Part shown: positions 52,469 through 62,300 of the stretch, piece after piece
How positions within the stretch are numbered: position 1 is the stretch's first letter
Layout: every line of letters begins with the position of its first letter
NCBI RefSeq assembly: GCF_001019615.1
Contig: NZ_JNBQ01000005.1
Coordinates: forward strand, 119,917 to 183,916
Length of the DNA stretch: 64,000 bases
Direction: 5' to 3'
From: Cellulosimicrobium funkei
Lineage (GTDB): Bacteria > Actinomycetota > Actinomycetes > Actinomycetales > Cellulomonadaceae
Notes under the pieces: model-generated
What the model was told of the DNA's origin: nothing
Seen by the model: only the letters and a program-made list of their open reading frames with translations
The model's database searches: none
Program-made: the position numbers and the translations under genes

Positions 52469-54510
52469 TGCGCATCCGCCGACCCCTGACCACTCTCACC
52501 GCCGCCGCGGCGGCCGCCGTCCTCGCGAGCTGCTCCGTGCTGGGCAGCAGCGCGACCACCGACACCGCCTCGACCGACACGAACGCGGCGACCACCGCGA
52601 GCGTCGTCTCCGACGCCGTCGCCGGGCTGACCCCGGACGAGGCCCGCGCGGACAACGCCGAGGTGACGGTGGACGACGCCGACCTCGCGTACGACGAGTC
52701 CTCCGCGGTGACCGTCGCGCTCGACGGCGACACCGCGACGGCGGACGGCGACGGCGTGACCGTCGACGGATCGACCGTCACGATCACGGCCCCCGGCACG
52801 TACGTGCTGAGCGGCACGCTGGAGGGGCAGGTCGTCGTGGACACCGCGGAGGACGGGCTGGTCCAGCTCGTCCTCGACGGCGCGGACATCACCTCGACGA
52901 CGAACGCCGCCGTGAACGTGCAGGACGCGGAGAAGGTCGCCGTGGTCCTCGCCGACGGCTCCACCAACAGCCTCACCGACGCCGAGACGTACTCCGCCCA
53001 GGACGCCGACGGCGAGCCCGACGGCGCGCTGTTCTCGACGGCCGACCTCGTGATCGGCGGCTCCGGAGCGCTCAGCGTGACGTCGCACGCGAACGACGGC
53101 ATCGTCTCGAAGGACGGCCTCGTCGTCGCGGGCGGCGACGTCACGGTCGACGCGGGCGACGACGGGATCCGCGGCAAGGACTACCTCGTCGTCACGGGCG
53201 GCACCCTCGACGTCACCGCCGCGAAGGACGGGCTGAAGTCCACCGAGGACGGCGACGAGACCCTCGGGTTCGTCGACGTGCGCGGCGGGACGGTCACCGT
53301 CGCGTCGGGCGACGACGGTGTGCAGGCCGTCACCGACGTGATCGTCTCCGGCGGGGCGCTGTCCGTGACCGCCGCGGGCGGTGCCGGCGCGACCGTCACC
53401 GAGGACGCCTCCGCGAAGGGCCTCAAGGGCGACGTCGGCGTCGTGGTCGGCGACGACGCGACCGTCACCGTGGATGCCGCCGACGACGCGCTGCACTCCG
53501 ACGGCGCCGTCTCCGTCTCGGGCGGGACCGTCGAGCTGTCGTCCGGCGACGACGGCGTGCACGCGGACGGCAACGTCACCGTCTCGGGCGGCGACCTCAC
53601 CGTCACGACGTCCGTCGAGGGCATCGAAGGCGCGGCCATCACCATCTCCGGCGGCGACCTCGACGTCACGGCGACCGACGACGGCCTCAACGCGACCGTG
53701 GGATCGACGACCGAGGAGGCGGCGACCGGCACCGACGGCACGGCGAGTGGTGACGGCTCGACGGGCGGCGACGCCGCGGCCGGCTCGGTGCCCGACGGGA
53801 CCGCGCCCGGTGCGTCCGCGGACGGCACGATGCCCGAGCCTCCGGACGGCGCCGCGGCCGGCGGCACCCCGCCGGAGATGCCGGCCGACGGCCAGATGCC
53901 GGAGCCCCCGCAGGGCGGCGAGCTCCCTGACGGCACGGAGATGCCCCAGGGCGGCCCCGGCGGCGGCATGGGCGGCGGCATGGACACCGACGACGGCTCG
54001 ACGCTGACGATCTCCGGCGGCACCCTCGCCGTCGACGCCGGCGGCGACGGCATCGACTCGAACGGCTCGCTCACCGTCACGGGCGGCGAGATCGTCGTCC
54101 AGGGACCGACGAACGACGGCAACGGCGCGCTGGACGTCAACGGCACGTTCACGATCAGCGGCGGGTCTCTCCTCGCGGCGGGCAGCGCGGGCATGGTCGT
54201 CGTGCCGTCGACCGACTCGGAGCAGGGCTGGCTCGCGGCGGACGTGTCCGCGAGCGCCGGCGACACCGTCACCGTCACGGCCGCCGACGGCACCGTCCTC
54301 ACGGAGTACGCGGTCACCAAGGACACCGCGAACGTCGTCTTCTCCTCGGGCGACGTGACGACCGGCGAGACCTACACGGTGACCACCCCCGCGGGCACGG
54401 TGACCGCCGTCGCGGGCGAGTGGACCGGCAGCGGCATGGGCGGCCGCCCCGCTGGCGGCCGGGGCACTCAGGGCGGCACCACGACCGAGGACAGCACCAC
54501 CGAGTCCTGA
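52468..54510 (+). CDS. Beta-helical carbohydrate-binding lipoprotein (Cthe_2159-like)
   Basis: 680 residues. Signal with lipobox LASCS, an Asp/Thr-rich leader, then rows of right-handed beta-helix repeats built on SGGTLDVTA-type turns with paired Asp (GDDGIRGKDYL, AKDGLKSTEDG, ANDGIVSKDGL). A Pro/Gly/Met-rich insertion lies at about 415-510 (DGQMPEPPQGGELPDGTEMP), after which the helix resumes. Resembles the Cthe_2159 polygalacturonate/cellulose-binding family that shares operons with DUF4956 and VTC proteins. Probably a calcium-dependent surface adhesin. Confidence 0.85.
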   Translation: MRIRRPLTTLTAAAAAAVLASCSVLGSSATTDTASTDTNAATTASVVSDAVAGLTPDEARADNAEVTVDDADLAYDESSAVTVALDGDTATADGDGVTVDGSTVTITAPGTYVLSGTLEGQVVVDTAEDGLVQLVLDGADITSTTNAAVNVQDAEKVAVVLADGSTNSLTDAETYSAQDADGEPDGALFSTADLVIGGSGALSVTSHANDGIVSKDGLVVAGGDVTVDAGDDGIRGKDYLVVTGGTLDVTAAKDGLKSTEDGDETLGFVDVRGGTVTVASGDDGVQAVTDVIVSGGALSVTAAGGAGATVTEDASAKGLKGDVGVVVGDDATVTVDAADDALHSDGAVSVSGGTVELSSGDDGVHADGNVTVSGGDLTVTTSVEGIEGAAITISGGDLDVTATDDGLNATVGSTTEEAATGTDGTASGDGSTGGDAAAGSVPDGTAPGASADGTMPEPPDGAAAGGTPPEMPADGQMPEPPQGGELPDGTEMPQGGPGGGMGGGMDTDDGSTLTISGGTLAVDAGGDGIDSNGSLTVTGGEIVVQGPTNDGNGALDVNGTFTISGGSLLAAGSAGMVVVPSTDSEQGWLAADVSASAGDTVTVTAADGTVLTEYAVTKDTANVVFSSGDVTTGETYTVTTPAGTVTAVAGEWTGSGMGGRPAGGRGTQGGTTTEDSTTES

Positions 54511-54668
54511 CGCGTCCAGACCCGAACGCCCTGCCCGGCGGCCACCACAGGCTGTCGGGCAGAGCCATCCCCGCCGAGAGAGAACCCTGGTCGCGCGCTC
54601 GACGCGGACAAGACACACCACGAGCGGTCACCCGGGTGAGGGCGGACCAGGGTGAGACGACGTCGGGA

Positions 54669-54759
54669 GGGGTGGGTGGTGGTGCCGCGTCGTGGCGGGC
54701 CTGGCGGGAGCCGCGAGGAACGAGCGGCGGATGGTAGACGCGGCACCACCACCCACCCC
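54669..54759. repeat. Perfect 23-bp inverted repeat with 45-nt loop
   Basis: 54669-54691 and 54737-54759 are exact complements (arm starts GGGGTGGGTGGTGG and ends CCGCGTC). Too long-looped for a typical terminator; it could be a miniature element terminus pair or a structured RNA. Confidence 0.7.
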
Positions 54760-54800
54760 GACCACCCAGGCCAACCACACGCCGTCGAGCACAAGAACCA

Positions 54801-54835
54801 CGGCTCTACCTCGCACAACCGCGGCTCTACCTCGC
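54801..54835. repeat. Direct repeat CGGCTCTACCTCGC, 21-bp period
   Basis: Two copies at 54801-54814 and 54822-54835, one period of 21 bp, ending 20 bp before the sirtuin start. The two-turn spacing on one helix face is typical of dimeric regulator sites. Contains GCGAGGTAGA (reverse), also found in the inverted repeat at 17.2 kb. Confidence 0.55.
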
Positions 54836-54855
54836 GCCGTCGTACCGTGGGAGAC

Positions 54856-55860
54856 GTGCCCACCGACCCGACCGCGCCGTACCCGAGCGACTCCACCGAA
54901 CCCTCGACCGCGTCCCCCGCGCACGTGGCCACGTCCTCCGCGGACCTGCCGCCGTCGGCCGTCCCGACCCTGACCTCGCGACTCGCGTGGCGTCCGAGCC
55001 AGCCGCCGCCGTCGGGCACGGAGCCGGCGCCGCCGCTGGGGACGGCGGAGGACGCCGTGCAGCTCCTGCGCGGGCTGCGGGTCACGGCGCTGACGGGCGC
55101 GGGCCTGTCCACGGACTCGGGCATCCCGGACTACCGCGGCCCGGACTCGCCGCCGCGCAACCCGATGACGTACCAGCAGTTCGTGCAGGACGAGGCGTTC
55201 CGCCGCCACTACTGGGCGCGCAACCACGTGGGCTGGCAGCACGTGCACCGCACGCAGCCGAACGCGGGCCACCGCGCGCTGGCGCGGCTGGAGGACGCCG
55301 GGGTGCTCGTGGGGCTGATCACGCAGAACGTGGACCTGCTGCACGAGGACGCGGGCAGCCGGAACGTCATCGACCTGCACGGCCGGTACGACCGCGTGAT
55401 CTGTCTGCAGTGCGGGCGCGTCATCTCGCGCGAGCACCTCGCGGACCGGCTGACGGCGCTGAACCCGGGGTTTATCGAGAGCATCGGCGACGTCGCGGAC
55501 GTCGAGATCGCCCCGGACGCGGACGCCGTGATCGAGCAGACGTCGCACTTCCGCCCGGCACCGTGCGAGTTCTGCGGCGGGGTGCTGAAGCCGGAGATCG
55601 TGTACTTCGGCGAGAACGTGCCGCGCGAGCGGGTCGACCGGGCGTACGCGATGGTCGACGAGGGCGACGCGCTGCTCGTGGCGGGCTCGTCGCTGACGGT
55701 GATGAGCGGGCTGCGGTTCGTGCGGCACGCGGCGAAGGCCGGCAAGCCGGTCGTCATCGTCAACCGCGGCTGGACGCGCGGCGACCCGCTCGCGACGCTC
55801 AAGGTCGACGCCGGCACCACCGAGACCCTGACGACGCTCGCCGCGGCCCTCCCCCGCTGA
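54856..55860 (+). CDS. Sir2 family NAD-dependent protein deacylase
   Basis: 334 residues from GTG. After a disordered 60-residue N-terminus: LTGAGLSTDSGIPDYRGPDS (NAD-binding GAGxS), LITQNVDLLHEDAG (TQNVD), DLHGRYDRVICLQCG with catalytic His and the first zinc Cys pair, PCEFCGGVLKPEIVYFGENV (second pair and substrate loop), LLVAGSSLTV. Removes acyl groups from lysine using NAD+. Larger than minimal bacterial sirtuins because of the N-terminal extension. Confidence 0.94.
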   Translation: MPTDPTAPYPSDSTEPSTASPAHVATSSADLPPSAVPTLTSRLAWRPSQPPPSGTEPAPPLGTAEDAVQLLRGLRVTALTGAGLSTDSGIPDYRGPDSPPRNPMTYQQFVQDEAFRRHYWARNHVGWQHVHRTQPNAGHRALARLEDAGVLVGLITQNVDLLHEDAGSRNVIDLHGRYDRVICLQCGRVISREHLADRLTALNPGFIESIGDVADVEIAPDADAVIEQTSHFRPAPCEFCGGVLKPEIVYFGENVPRERVDRAYAMVDEGDALLVAGSSLTVMSGLRFVRHAAKAGKPVVIVNRGWTRGDPLATLKVDAGTTETLTTLAAALPR

Positions 55861-55960
55861 CACCGAGCACGACACGAGCCCGCGTCGAGCACGACCTGGG
55901 AGTCGCTATCCGCTGGATAACGACCCTCATGTCGTGCTCGGCGGGGTGCGGGGGTGACCG

Positions 55961-56629
55961 TCAGCGCTGGGCGGCGAAGAAAGCGCGCAGGAGGTGGGCG
56001 CACTCGTCCTCGCGGACGCCGCCGACCACCTCGACGGCGTGGTTGGCGCGCTGGTCGCGCACGAGGTCCCACACCGAGCCGGTCGCGCCGGCCTTGGGGT
56101 CCCACGCGCCGAGCACGAGCCGCTCGACGCGCGCGAGGACGAGCGCCCCGGCGCACATGGCGCACGGCTCGAGCGTGACGACGAGCGTGCAGCCCTCGAG
56201 CCGCCACTCCCCCAGCGTCGCGGCGGCCTGGCGCAGGGCGAGCACCTCGGCGTGCGCGGTCGGGTCGCCGGTCTCCTCGCGCCGGTTGCGCCCCACGCCC
56301 AGCAGGCGTCCGTCCGGCCCGACGACGAGCGCACCCACCGGCACGTCGTCGCTCGCGAGCGCGTGGGTCGCCTCGTGCAGCGCGAGGCCCATGAGCGCGT
56401 CCCAGACCTGGCGGCGTGCCGCGACCGTGTCCGGCGGGAACGTCCCGTCCGCCCACGGCAGGTCGAGCCCCCGCGGCTCCGGGGCGGCGCCGGCCGCCAT
56501 CGCGCCCGGCGCAGCCCTCCCGGTGCCCGACGCGGGTCGCCCGGTGCCGGACGCAGGCCCCACGGTGCCCGACGCCGGCCCCCCGCCCGGGTGGGCGGGG
56601 TCGCCGGGGTGAGCGACGTCGTCGGGCAC
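55961..56629 (-). CDS. TadA-like nucleoside/tRNA-adenosine deaminase
   Basis: Up to 222 residues; the conserved domain spans about 65-222. Zinc deaminase motifs: [12 protein letters not shown] (HAE with catalytic Glu) and [15 protein letters not shown] (PCxxC). Fits TadA (A34-to-I in tRNA-Arg) or a guanine/cytidine-type deaminase. The first 45 residues are Gly/Pro/Ala-rich, with three 7-residue repeats of PASGTG type (nt 56521-56583); an internal ATG at 56500 may be the true start. Confidence 0.85.
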   Translation of the reverse strand: MPDDVAHPGDPAHPGGGPASGTVGPASGTGRPASGTGRAAPGAMAAGAAPEPRGLDLPWADGTFPPDTVAARRQVWDALMGLALHEATHALASDDVPVGALVVGPDGRLLGVGRNRREETGDPTAHAEVLALRQAAATLGEWRLEGCTLVVTLEPCAMCAGALVLARVERLVLGAWDPKAGATGSVWDLVRDQRANHAVEVVGGVREDECAHLLRAFFAAQR

Positions 56630-56699
56630 GGGACCTCCGAGGTGTCAGCGGCACGTCGCGCCATACCGCGACGAGGTGCTGACCGCTCGGTGGTGCGGG

Positions 56700-56749
56700 G
56701 AGCTGTCAGCGCCTCACCAGGCTATAGACCGGTGTGGCGCTGACAACTC
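56700..56749. repeat. Inverted repeat upstream of upp
   Basis: GAGCTGTCAGCGCC and GGCGCTGACAACTC pair at 13 of 14 positions over a 22-nt loop containing TATAGA. A related GTGTCAGCGGCAC/GTGCTGACC pair lies just before at 56642-56684. Possibly a REP-like pair or an operator/attenuator for upp. Confidence 0.55.
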
Positions 56750-56810
56750 GCGGACGGCGGCGGGTTACCGGGCGGTACGGGAGGGCCTGCGGTCGGATAC
56801 CGTTGTCGCC

Positions 56811-57446
56811 ATGCGCCTGCACGTCGCCGACCACCCGCTCGTGGCCCACAAGCTGACCGTCCTGCGGAACAAGGAGACGGCGTCCCCGACGTTCCGGCTC
56901 CTCGTCGACGAGCTGGTCACGCTGCTCGCCTACGAGGCCACGCGCGACGTGCGGGTCGAGCCGCACGAGATCGAGACGCCGGTGACGACGACGGTCGGCG
57001 TGCGCCTCGCGGAGCCCCGCCCGCTCGTCGTCCCCATCCTGCGCGCGGGCCTGGGGATGCTCGAGGGCATGACGCGCCTGCTGCCGACGGCGGAGGTCGG
57101 GTTCCTGGGGATGCAGCGCGACGAGGAGACGCTCGAGGCCGTCACGTACGCGAACCGCCTCCCCGACGACCTCACGGGTCGGCACGTGTTCCTCCTGGAC
57201 CCGATGCTCGCCACGGGCGGCACGCTCGTCGCCGCGATCGACTACGTGTTCGCGCGCGGGGCGCGCGACGTCACGGCGGTCTGCCTGCTCGCGGCCCCCG
57301 AGGGCATCCAGGTGCTGGAGAACGCGGTCGGCGACCGCGTGGACGTCCAGCTCGTGGTCGCCGCGGTCGACGAGCGTCTCAACGAGAAGGCGTACATCGT
57401 CCCCGGCCTCGGTGACGCCGGGGACCGCCTCTACGGCGTCGTCTGA
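56811..57446 (+). CDS. upp: Uracil phosphoribosyltransferase
   Basis: 211 residues, standard length. [35 protein letters not shown] (PRPP-side loop), [20 protein letters not shown] (PRPP-binding DPMLATGGT), and [12 protein letters not shown] at the C-terminus, which binds uracil. Converts uracil and PRPP to UMP in pyrimidine salvage; works with the permease at 7.6 kb. Confidence 0.97.
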   Translation: MRLHVADHPLVAHKLTVLRNKETASPTFRLLVDELVTLLAYEATRDVRVEPHEIETPVTTTVGVRLAEPRPLVVPILRAGLGMLEGMTRLLPTAEVGFLGMQRDEETLEAVTYANRLPDDLTGRHVFLLDPMLATGGTLVAAIDYVFARGARDVTAVCLLAAPEGIQVLENAVGDRVDVQLVVAAVDERLNEKAYIVPGLGDAGDRLYGVV

Positions 57447-57601
57447 CCCCTCCTCCCTGCGCGGACACGCTCGACCGACCCCGGGCGCGCCGCCCGTCGT
57501 CCGAACCCGAGCCCGGAACGCGAGACTCCGGAAGTCCGCATGCTGAGAAGTTCCCGCGCTCCCCTTGGCGTACTGCGCGGTGCGCTGCCATGCTCGCTCC
57601 C

Positions 57602-57682
57602 GTGAGCACCTCGACCCGTCCCGCCAGCGCGCCGTCCGGCGCGCTCCCGGGCGCGGTCATGTGCGTCTGTTGTCAGGCCTGA
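57602..57682 (+). CDS. Cysteine-rich leader peptide
   Basis: 26 codons from GTG (an in-frame ATG at 57590 is an alternative), ending VMCVCCQA just before the stop. Three Cys in four codons at the end of a short peptide is the design of actinobacterial cysteine attenuator peptides, whose stalling reports low Cys-tRNA. TTGGCG and TGCCAT hexamers about 16 bp apart precede it, consistent with a leaderless message. A hairpin starts right at the stop codon. Confidence 0.65.
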   Translation: MSTSTRPASAPSGALPGAVMCVCCQA

Positions 57683-57706
57683 ACCCTCTCCCGCACCTCG
57701 GTTCAG
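57679..57706 (+). promoter_or_regulatory. Hairpin at the leader-peptide stop, possible attenuator
   Basis: CTGAACC (57679-57685) and GGTTCAG (57700-57706) pair over a 14-nt loop. The 5' arm overlaps the leader's stop codon, so a ribosome stalled at the Cys codons would change its folding. Confidence 0.55.
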
Positions 57707-57773
57707 CCCTCGACCCCTGCCGACCCGCCGGTTCCCCGGCGACGCCGTCGGCCCGACGCACCCGGAGCCACCC

Positions 57774-58457
57774 ATGACGCTCACCGCTACCCGCCCCGCC
57801 CGCCGCACCTCGACGCGCGCCGCCGCACCCCGAGCCCTCGCACCGCAGCGCCCCGCCGCGCCGCACGCCACGGTCGCGCCGGCCCGCCCGGCCGCGCCGG
57901 ACGCCGCCCCCCGCCGGAACCCCGGCTTCGTGCTCTACGTCGGCGTGGACGCCGCGCCGGGCGAGCAGCCGCAGGCGCAGCTCGTCGAGCTCGCCGAGGC
58001 CCTGGGCGAGCTCGCCCGCGACTGGCTGCCGAGCGCCGAGACGTACACGGCCCTCGCCCTCGCCGAGCCCACGACCGCGACGTCGTCGCCCGTGCAGGAC
58101 ATCGCGGCGTTCCGCGAGCGGCTCGCGACGCTGTCGCCCGTGCCGCGCGTCGTCATCGACCCCGCGGGCCGTACCGTCACGGTCGAGGGCCGGTCCGCGC
58201 GTCTGACGTTCCGGGAGCTCGAGCTCCTCTCCTACCTCGCCCGCACGGCGCACCGCGTCGTGACCCGGGCCGAGCTGCTCGAGACCGTGTGGGCCGACCA
58301 CGAGGTCGCCGCGGGCAGCCGCACCATCGACGTCCACGTGCGCCGCCTGCGCGAGAAACTCGGGCTGGAGCACGTCATCACCACGGTCCGCGGGCTCGGC
58401 TACCGGTTCGACCCGCAGACCCCCGTCGTCCTCGGCGGCACGGGGGACGCCGCCTGA
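57774..58457 (+). CDS. Winged helix-turn-helix (OmpR/PhoB-type) DNA-binding protein
   Basis: 227 residues. Disordered Ala/Pro/Arg-rich N-terminus (1-50), a middle alpha/beta region (VLYVGVDAAPGEQPQAQLVE), then an OmpR-type DNA-binding domain (about 130-215): LTFRELELLSYLARTAHRVV, RAELLETVW, SRTIDVHVRRLREKLGLEHV, ITTVRGLGYRF. There is no receiver domain, so it is not a classical response regulator. Expression probably depends on the Cys leader peptide, suggesting a sulfur/cysteine-linked regulon. Confidence 0.88.
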   Translation: MTLTATRPARRTSTRAAAPRALAPQRPAAPHATVAPARPAAPDAAPRRNPGFVLYVGVDAAPGEQPQAQLVELAEALGELARDWLPSAETYTALALAEPTTATSSPVQDIAAFRERLATLSPVPRVVIDPAGRTVTVEGRSARLTFRELELLSYLARTAHRVVTRAELLETVWADHEVAAGSRTIDVHVRRLREKLGLEHVITTVRGLGYRFDPQTPVVLGGTGDAA

Positions 58458-58607
58458 GGACCAGCGCTGCCGGGCCGCGGTCGACGTGGGGGTACGTGGG
58501 GGACCGCGCGCCCGGCAGCGCAACCCCGCCTGTCGTCACGCCGGCCGGGCGACCGAGGTGACGACGCTCGCCGGGCGCGGACGCCCGCACGGCGATACGT
58601 TCGGCCC

Positions 58608-59330
58608 ATGCGCACAGTCATCGCGGGAGGTCACGGCCAGGTCGGCCGTCGCCTGGCCCGGACCCTGGTCGAGCGGGGAGACGACGTCGTCGCCTTCGTG
58701 CGGTCCGCCGCGCAGATCACGGACCTCACCGAGCTCGGCGCGCACGTCGCGCTCATCGACCTCGAGAAGGACGACGCCGTCGCGGTGTCGTTCGAGCTGG
58801 AGGGCGTCGACGCCGTCGTGTTCGCGGCCGGCGCCGGACCCGGGAGCGGAGCACCGCGCAAGGACACGGTCGACCGGGCGGGCGCGGCGCTGCTCGCCGA
58901 CGCCGCGGAGCGCGCGGGCGTCGGGCGCTACGTCCTCCTCTCCTCCCGCGGCGTCGAGGCGGCGCGCGCCGACGAGCGGCCCGACGACGTCGACGACGTG
59001 TTCTGGGCCTACCTGCGCGCCAAGGCCGCGGCCGAGGACGACCTGCGCGCGCGGGAAGACCTCGCCTGGACGATCGTGCGCCCGGGCCACCTCACCGACG
59101 ACCCCGGCGTCGGCCTCGTCGCGCTCGCACCCGTCGGGGACGGCGACAAGCCGCGCGGCAAGCGACGCAAGCCCGGGGCCGCCGTGGGCGAGAGGTCAGA
59201 CGTGACGCGCGACGACGTCGCGCTCGTCCTCGCCGCCGTCCTCCACGAACCGCGGTCGGCCGGCCTCGTGCTCGACCTCGTGGGCGGCGACCGCCCCGTG
59301 GACGACGCCCTGGCGGACGTGCTGCCGTAG
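58608..59330 (+). CDS. NAD(P)-binding atypical short-chain dehydrogenase (YwnB-like)
   Basis: 240 residues: MRTVIAGGHGQVGRRLARTL (GxxGxxG), VDAVVFAAGAGPGSG, YVLLSSRGVEAARADE, WAYLRAKAAAEDDLRA (YxxxK equivalent YLRAK), WTIVRPGHLTDDPG. Matches NAD(P)H-binding/NmrA-like proteins of the YwnB type; the substrate is unknown. Confidence 0.88.
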   Translation: MRTVIAGGHGQVGRRLARTLVERGDDVVAFVRSAAQITDLTELGAHVALIDLEKDDAVAVSFELEGVDAVVFAAGAGPGSGAPRKDTVDRAGAALLADAAERAGVGRYVLLSSRGVEAARADERPDDVDDVFWAYLRAKAAAEDDLRAREDLAWTIVRPGHLTDDPGVGLVALAPVGDGDKPRGKRRKPGAAVGERSDVTRDDVALVLAAVLHEPRSAGLVLDLVGGDRPVDDALADVLP

Positions 59331-59370
59331 CCCCGCTCGTCCGCCCCTCACCCCGGCAGACGGCGGGGCG

Positions 59371-62300
59371 TCAGCCCTCGCCGCAGCGCGACCCGCGCTG
59401 CCAGAACAACCCGAGCGGATCGCGGTCCGGCCGCACGAGGACGCTGCCGTTGCGCGCCGTGTAGTTCCAGCCGCTGTAGGAGACCTCGGCGTCGTGGTCG
59501 TACCAGACGCCTGCCTCCCACTCGGCGTAGCACGCGGGCGCCGCGGTGAAGTCGTCGACCCTGAGCTGTTCGGTCGACCTGCCCGCGTGGACGACGTAGG
59601 TCGCCCCGGACCAGGGCGCCTCGCCCAGGCTCTCGGTCCGTCGCTCGCCGGCCGCGACGGTCCACTCGCCCTTGGCCTGGCCTGTGACGCGGAACGTCAC
59701 CGGGACGTTCGAGCCGGAGTTGTCGAGCAGGACCGACACCGCGCGGTACGAGTGGCCGCGGGCCGCGTCGTAGTACGGGTCGCCGAGGACGAGGCTCGCC
59801 GTCGGCGCCTCGACCGTGCAGTCGACCGCGTCGAAGTGCTCCGACAGCGTCTCGGTGAACGACACCCCGAGCACCGTGCGCGACAGCTCGAGCTCGACCT
59901 TCCCGGCCTTGACGGCGAGCGCACCCACCGCGACGTCTCCTCGCACGCTCGCTCCAGGGGCGACGTCGCCCAGGTCGCGGTCGCCGAACGGCGTGCGCGC
60001 GACGACGTGCATCGCCTCGGCCGAGTCGTTGCGCAGACCGACGGTGAGCACGACCCCACCCGTCCCGGCGGAGCACTGCGCGGACACGGTCGGGACGGCC
60101 GACCAGTCCGGCTCGTAACGGTCGCCCTGGTACCTCTCCGTGAGGCGTGCGTCCGTGAAGGCCGTGCCGAGCACGGTGCGCGACTGGCGGAACGTGACGG
60201 AGCCGGGATCCACGTCCAGCGCGCGCGTGTCCACGGTGAACGTCGCGGTGGCACCGGGCGCGACCTGCTGCGCGGGCCCCGAGTCCCCGTAGCCCGCGGC
60301 CGACATGACCACGTCGATCGTCTCGGGCGAGTCGTTGGTCAGCGTGCCGACGAGCTTGACCGAGCCGTCCTGCCAGCGCGCGTCGACCGTCGCGGACCGG
60401 GCCCACTCGGGGCTGTACGCGAGGGCGCGGTACCGGGCCTCGACCGTCTCCCCGCCCGGGCCCGACGGCGCCGCGCGCTCGACCGAGAACGTCGCCGTCC
60501 CGGCGGGGACGGACAGCGCCTGTGCGTCCACGGTGAAGGTCGCCTCGGCACCCGGCGCGACCTCGACCGGGGCGGCGTCACCGTGCGGCGTCGACATCCC
60601 GACACGGAGCGTCGTCGCGGCGTACGGGTTGCGGAACGTGCCGGTCACCACGGACGTGCCGACGCCGGTCCCAGGGGCCACCACCCAGGACGTCTCCGCG
60701 TCGGCCGCGTGCGCGACCTTCTTCCAGTCGAAGCAGTCGACGGCCGCGACATCATGGCTCGCGAGCGGCGCGCCGTCGGCGAGCACCGCGAGCCGCAGGG
60801 GCTCCCGGCCCACGCCTCCAGGCACGTCGACGGTCACGGCCGCGCTGCCGTCGACGGTCCGGGTCAGGTCCTTCCGCCCCTCGACCGAGAAGACGACCGG
60901 GACGGTCGAGCGCGTGTTGTCGTAGCGCAGCGAGACCGTCGCGGAGGACAGCTCGGTCTTCGGGTCGAGCACGCACTTCCCGACGACCGGCGAGCCCACG
61001 GCGGGCGCGTGCCGGGCCGCGTCGTACGAGGCGGTCACGGGGTGCGACCGCCCGGACCCGTCGAGCCGCGTCGCGTGGAAGACGACCTCGCCGGCCGCGA
61101 CGTCGCTCGAGCCCGCGTCGAGCGAGACCGTCACCGTCTCGCCCGGAGCGACGTCCACGGCCTTCGTCACGCCGAGCTCGTCGCCGTCCATGGTCACGCG
61201 CAGCGCCGTGGTCGCGTGGCCGTTGCGGAGCTCGCCCTGCACGACGACCGACCGGGTCTCCGCGGACCAGCGCGCCGTCGCGCTGCCCGAGACGTTCCAC
61301 TCGAAGCAGTCGACACCGGCGACGTCGTGCCGGGCGATGGTCAAGCCGTCGGCGCGGACCTCGAACGCCGCACCCGTCGCGCCCACGCCTCCGGGCACGA
61401 CGACGTCGCGCACCTCGCCGGCCTCCAGCGTCGCGGTGAGATCGTCGCGACCGGCGACCGAGAGCTCCACCGGCACCGTGGACGCCGAGTTGTCGTAGTG
61501 CACCGTCACCGGCGCCGACGACGTGTCCGTCTCGGCGTCGAACACGCACTCCCCGACGGACGGCGCACGCGACGCGGACGGCGCGTGGCGCGCCGCGTCG
61601 TAGGACGCGCGGACCTCGTGCTGCTCCGTGCCCGGGGCGTCGACGCGAGAGGTACGGAACGTGACCGAACCTGCCGCGACGTCACGCGAACCGGTGTCGA
61701 GCGCGAACGACGCCTCCGCACCGGGCGCGACCTTCACGGCGTCGGTGGAGCCGTGGCGACCGGCGTCCAGGACGACGCTCATCAGGGTCACGGCGTGCGT
61801 GTTGCGGAACGTCCCCTCGACGACGAAGGACCCGGACTCCGCGGACCAGCGCGTCGTGGCGCTGCCCGTCACCGACCACCGGAAGCAGTCGACGGCGCGG
61901 ACCGTACGAGGACCGATCTCCCGGCCGTCGGACCGGACCGCGTACGTGGCCGCCTGCGCGCCGGCGCGGGGCAGCTCGACCTCCGCCGTCCCTCCCGCCG
62001 GGACCGTCTTCGAGAGCCCAGGGCGCCCGTCGACCGAGAAGACCACCGGCAGGGTCGACGCCGAGTTGTCGTAGACCAGCGACGCCGCGGCCCCCGACGT
62101 GTCCGTCTCCGGGTCGAACCGGCACTGGCCGAGCGACGGCCCCGGGACGTCGGGCGCGATCCGCTGCGCCTCGAGGAGGACGGGCAGCAGGCTCTGGTAG
62201 CCCTTGCCGTCGCCGTCGTCGTCCTGGTGCCAGCGGTACTGGCGCAGGACCGCGTTCCCCCGCACCGTATGGGTCAGCCCGGTGTCGAGGACGAGGTCGC

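Larger units (their letters stand above)
54511..54855. other. 345-bp intergenic region with nested repeats
   Basis: Between the beta-helix gene and the sirtuin. Holds a long inverted repeat (54669-54759) and a direct repeat (54801-54835), described separately. Open frames through it are compositional only. Confidence 0.55.

Noticed and set aside
51895..54621. 908-codon open frame opposite the VTC and beta-helix genes
   Set aside because: Antisense of three overlapping genes with recognisable domains; its own translation is low-complexity Arg/Gly/Val.
55467..55485. GAACCCGGGGTTTATCGAG inside the sirtuin gene, resembling one arm of the palindromic repeat
   Set aside because: Only one arm is present, it is inside a conserved coding region, and no inverted partner follows.
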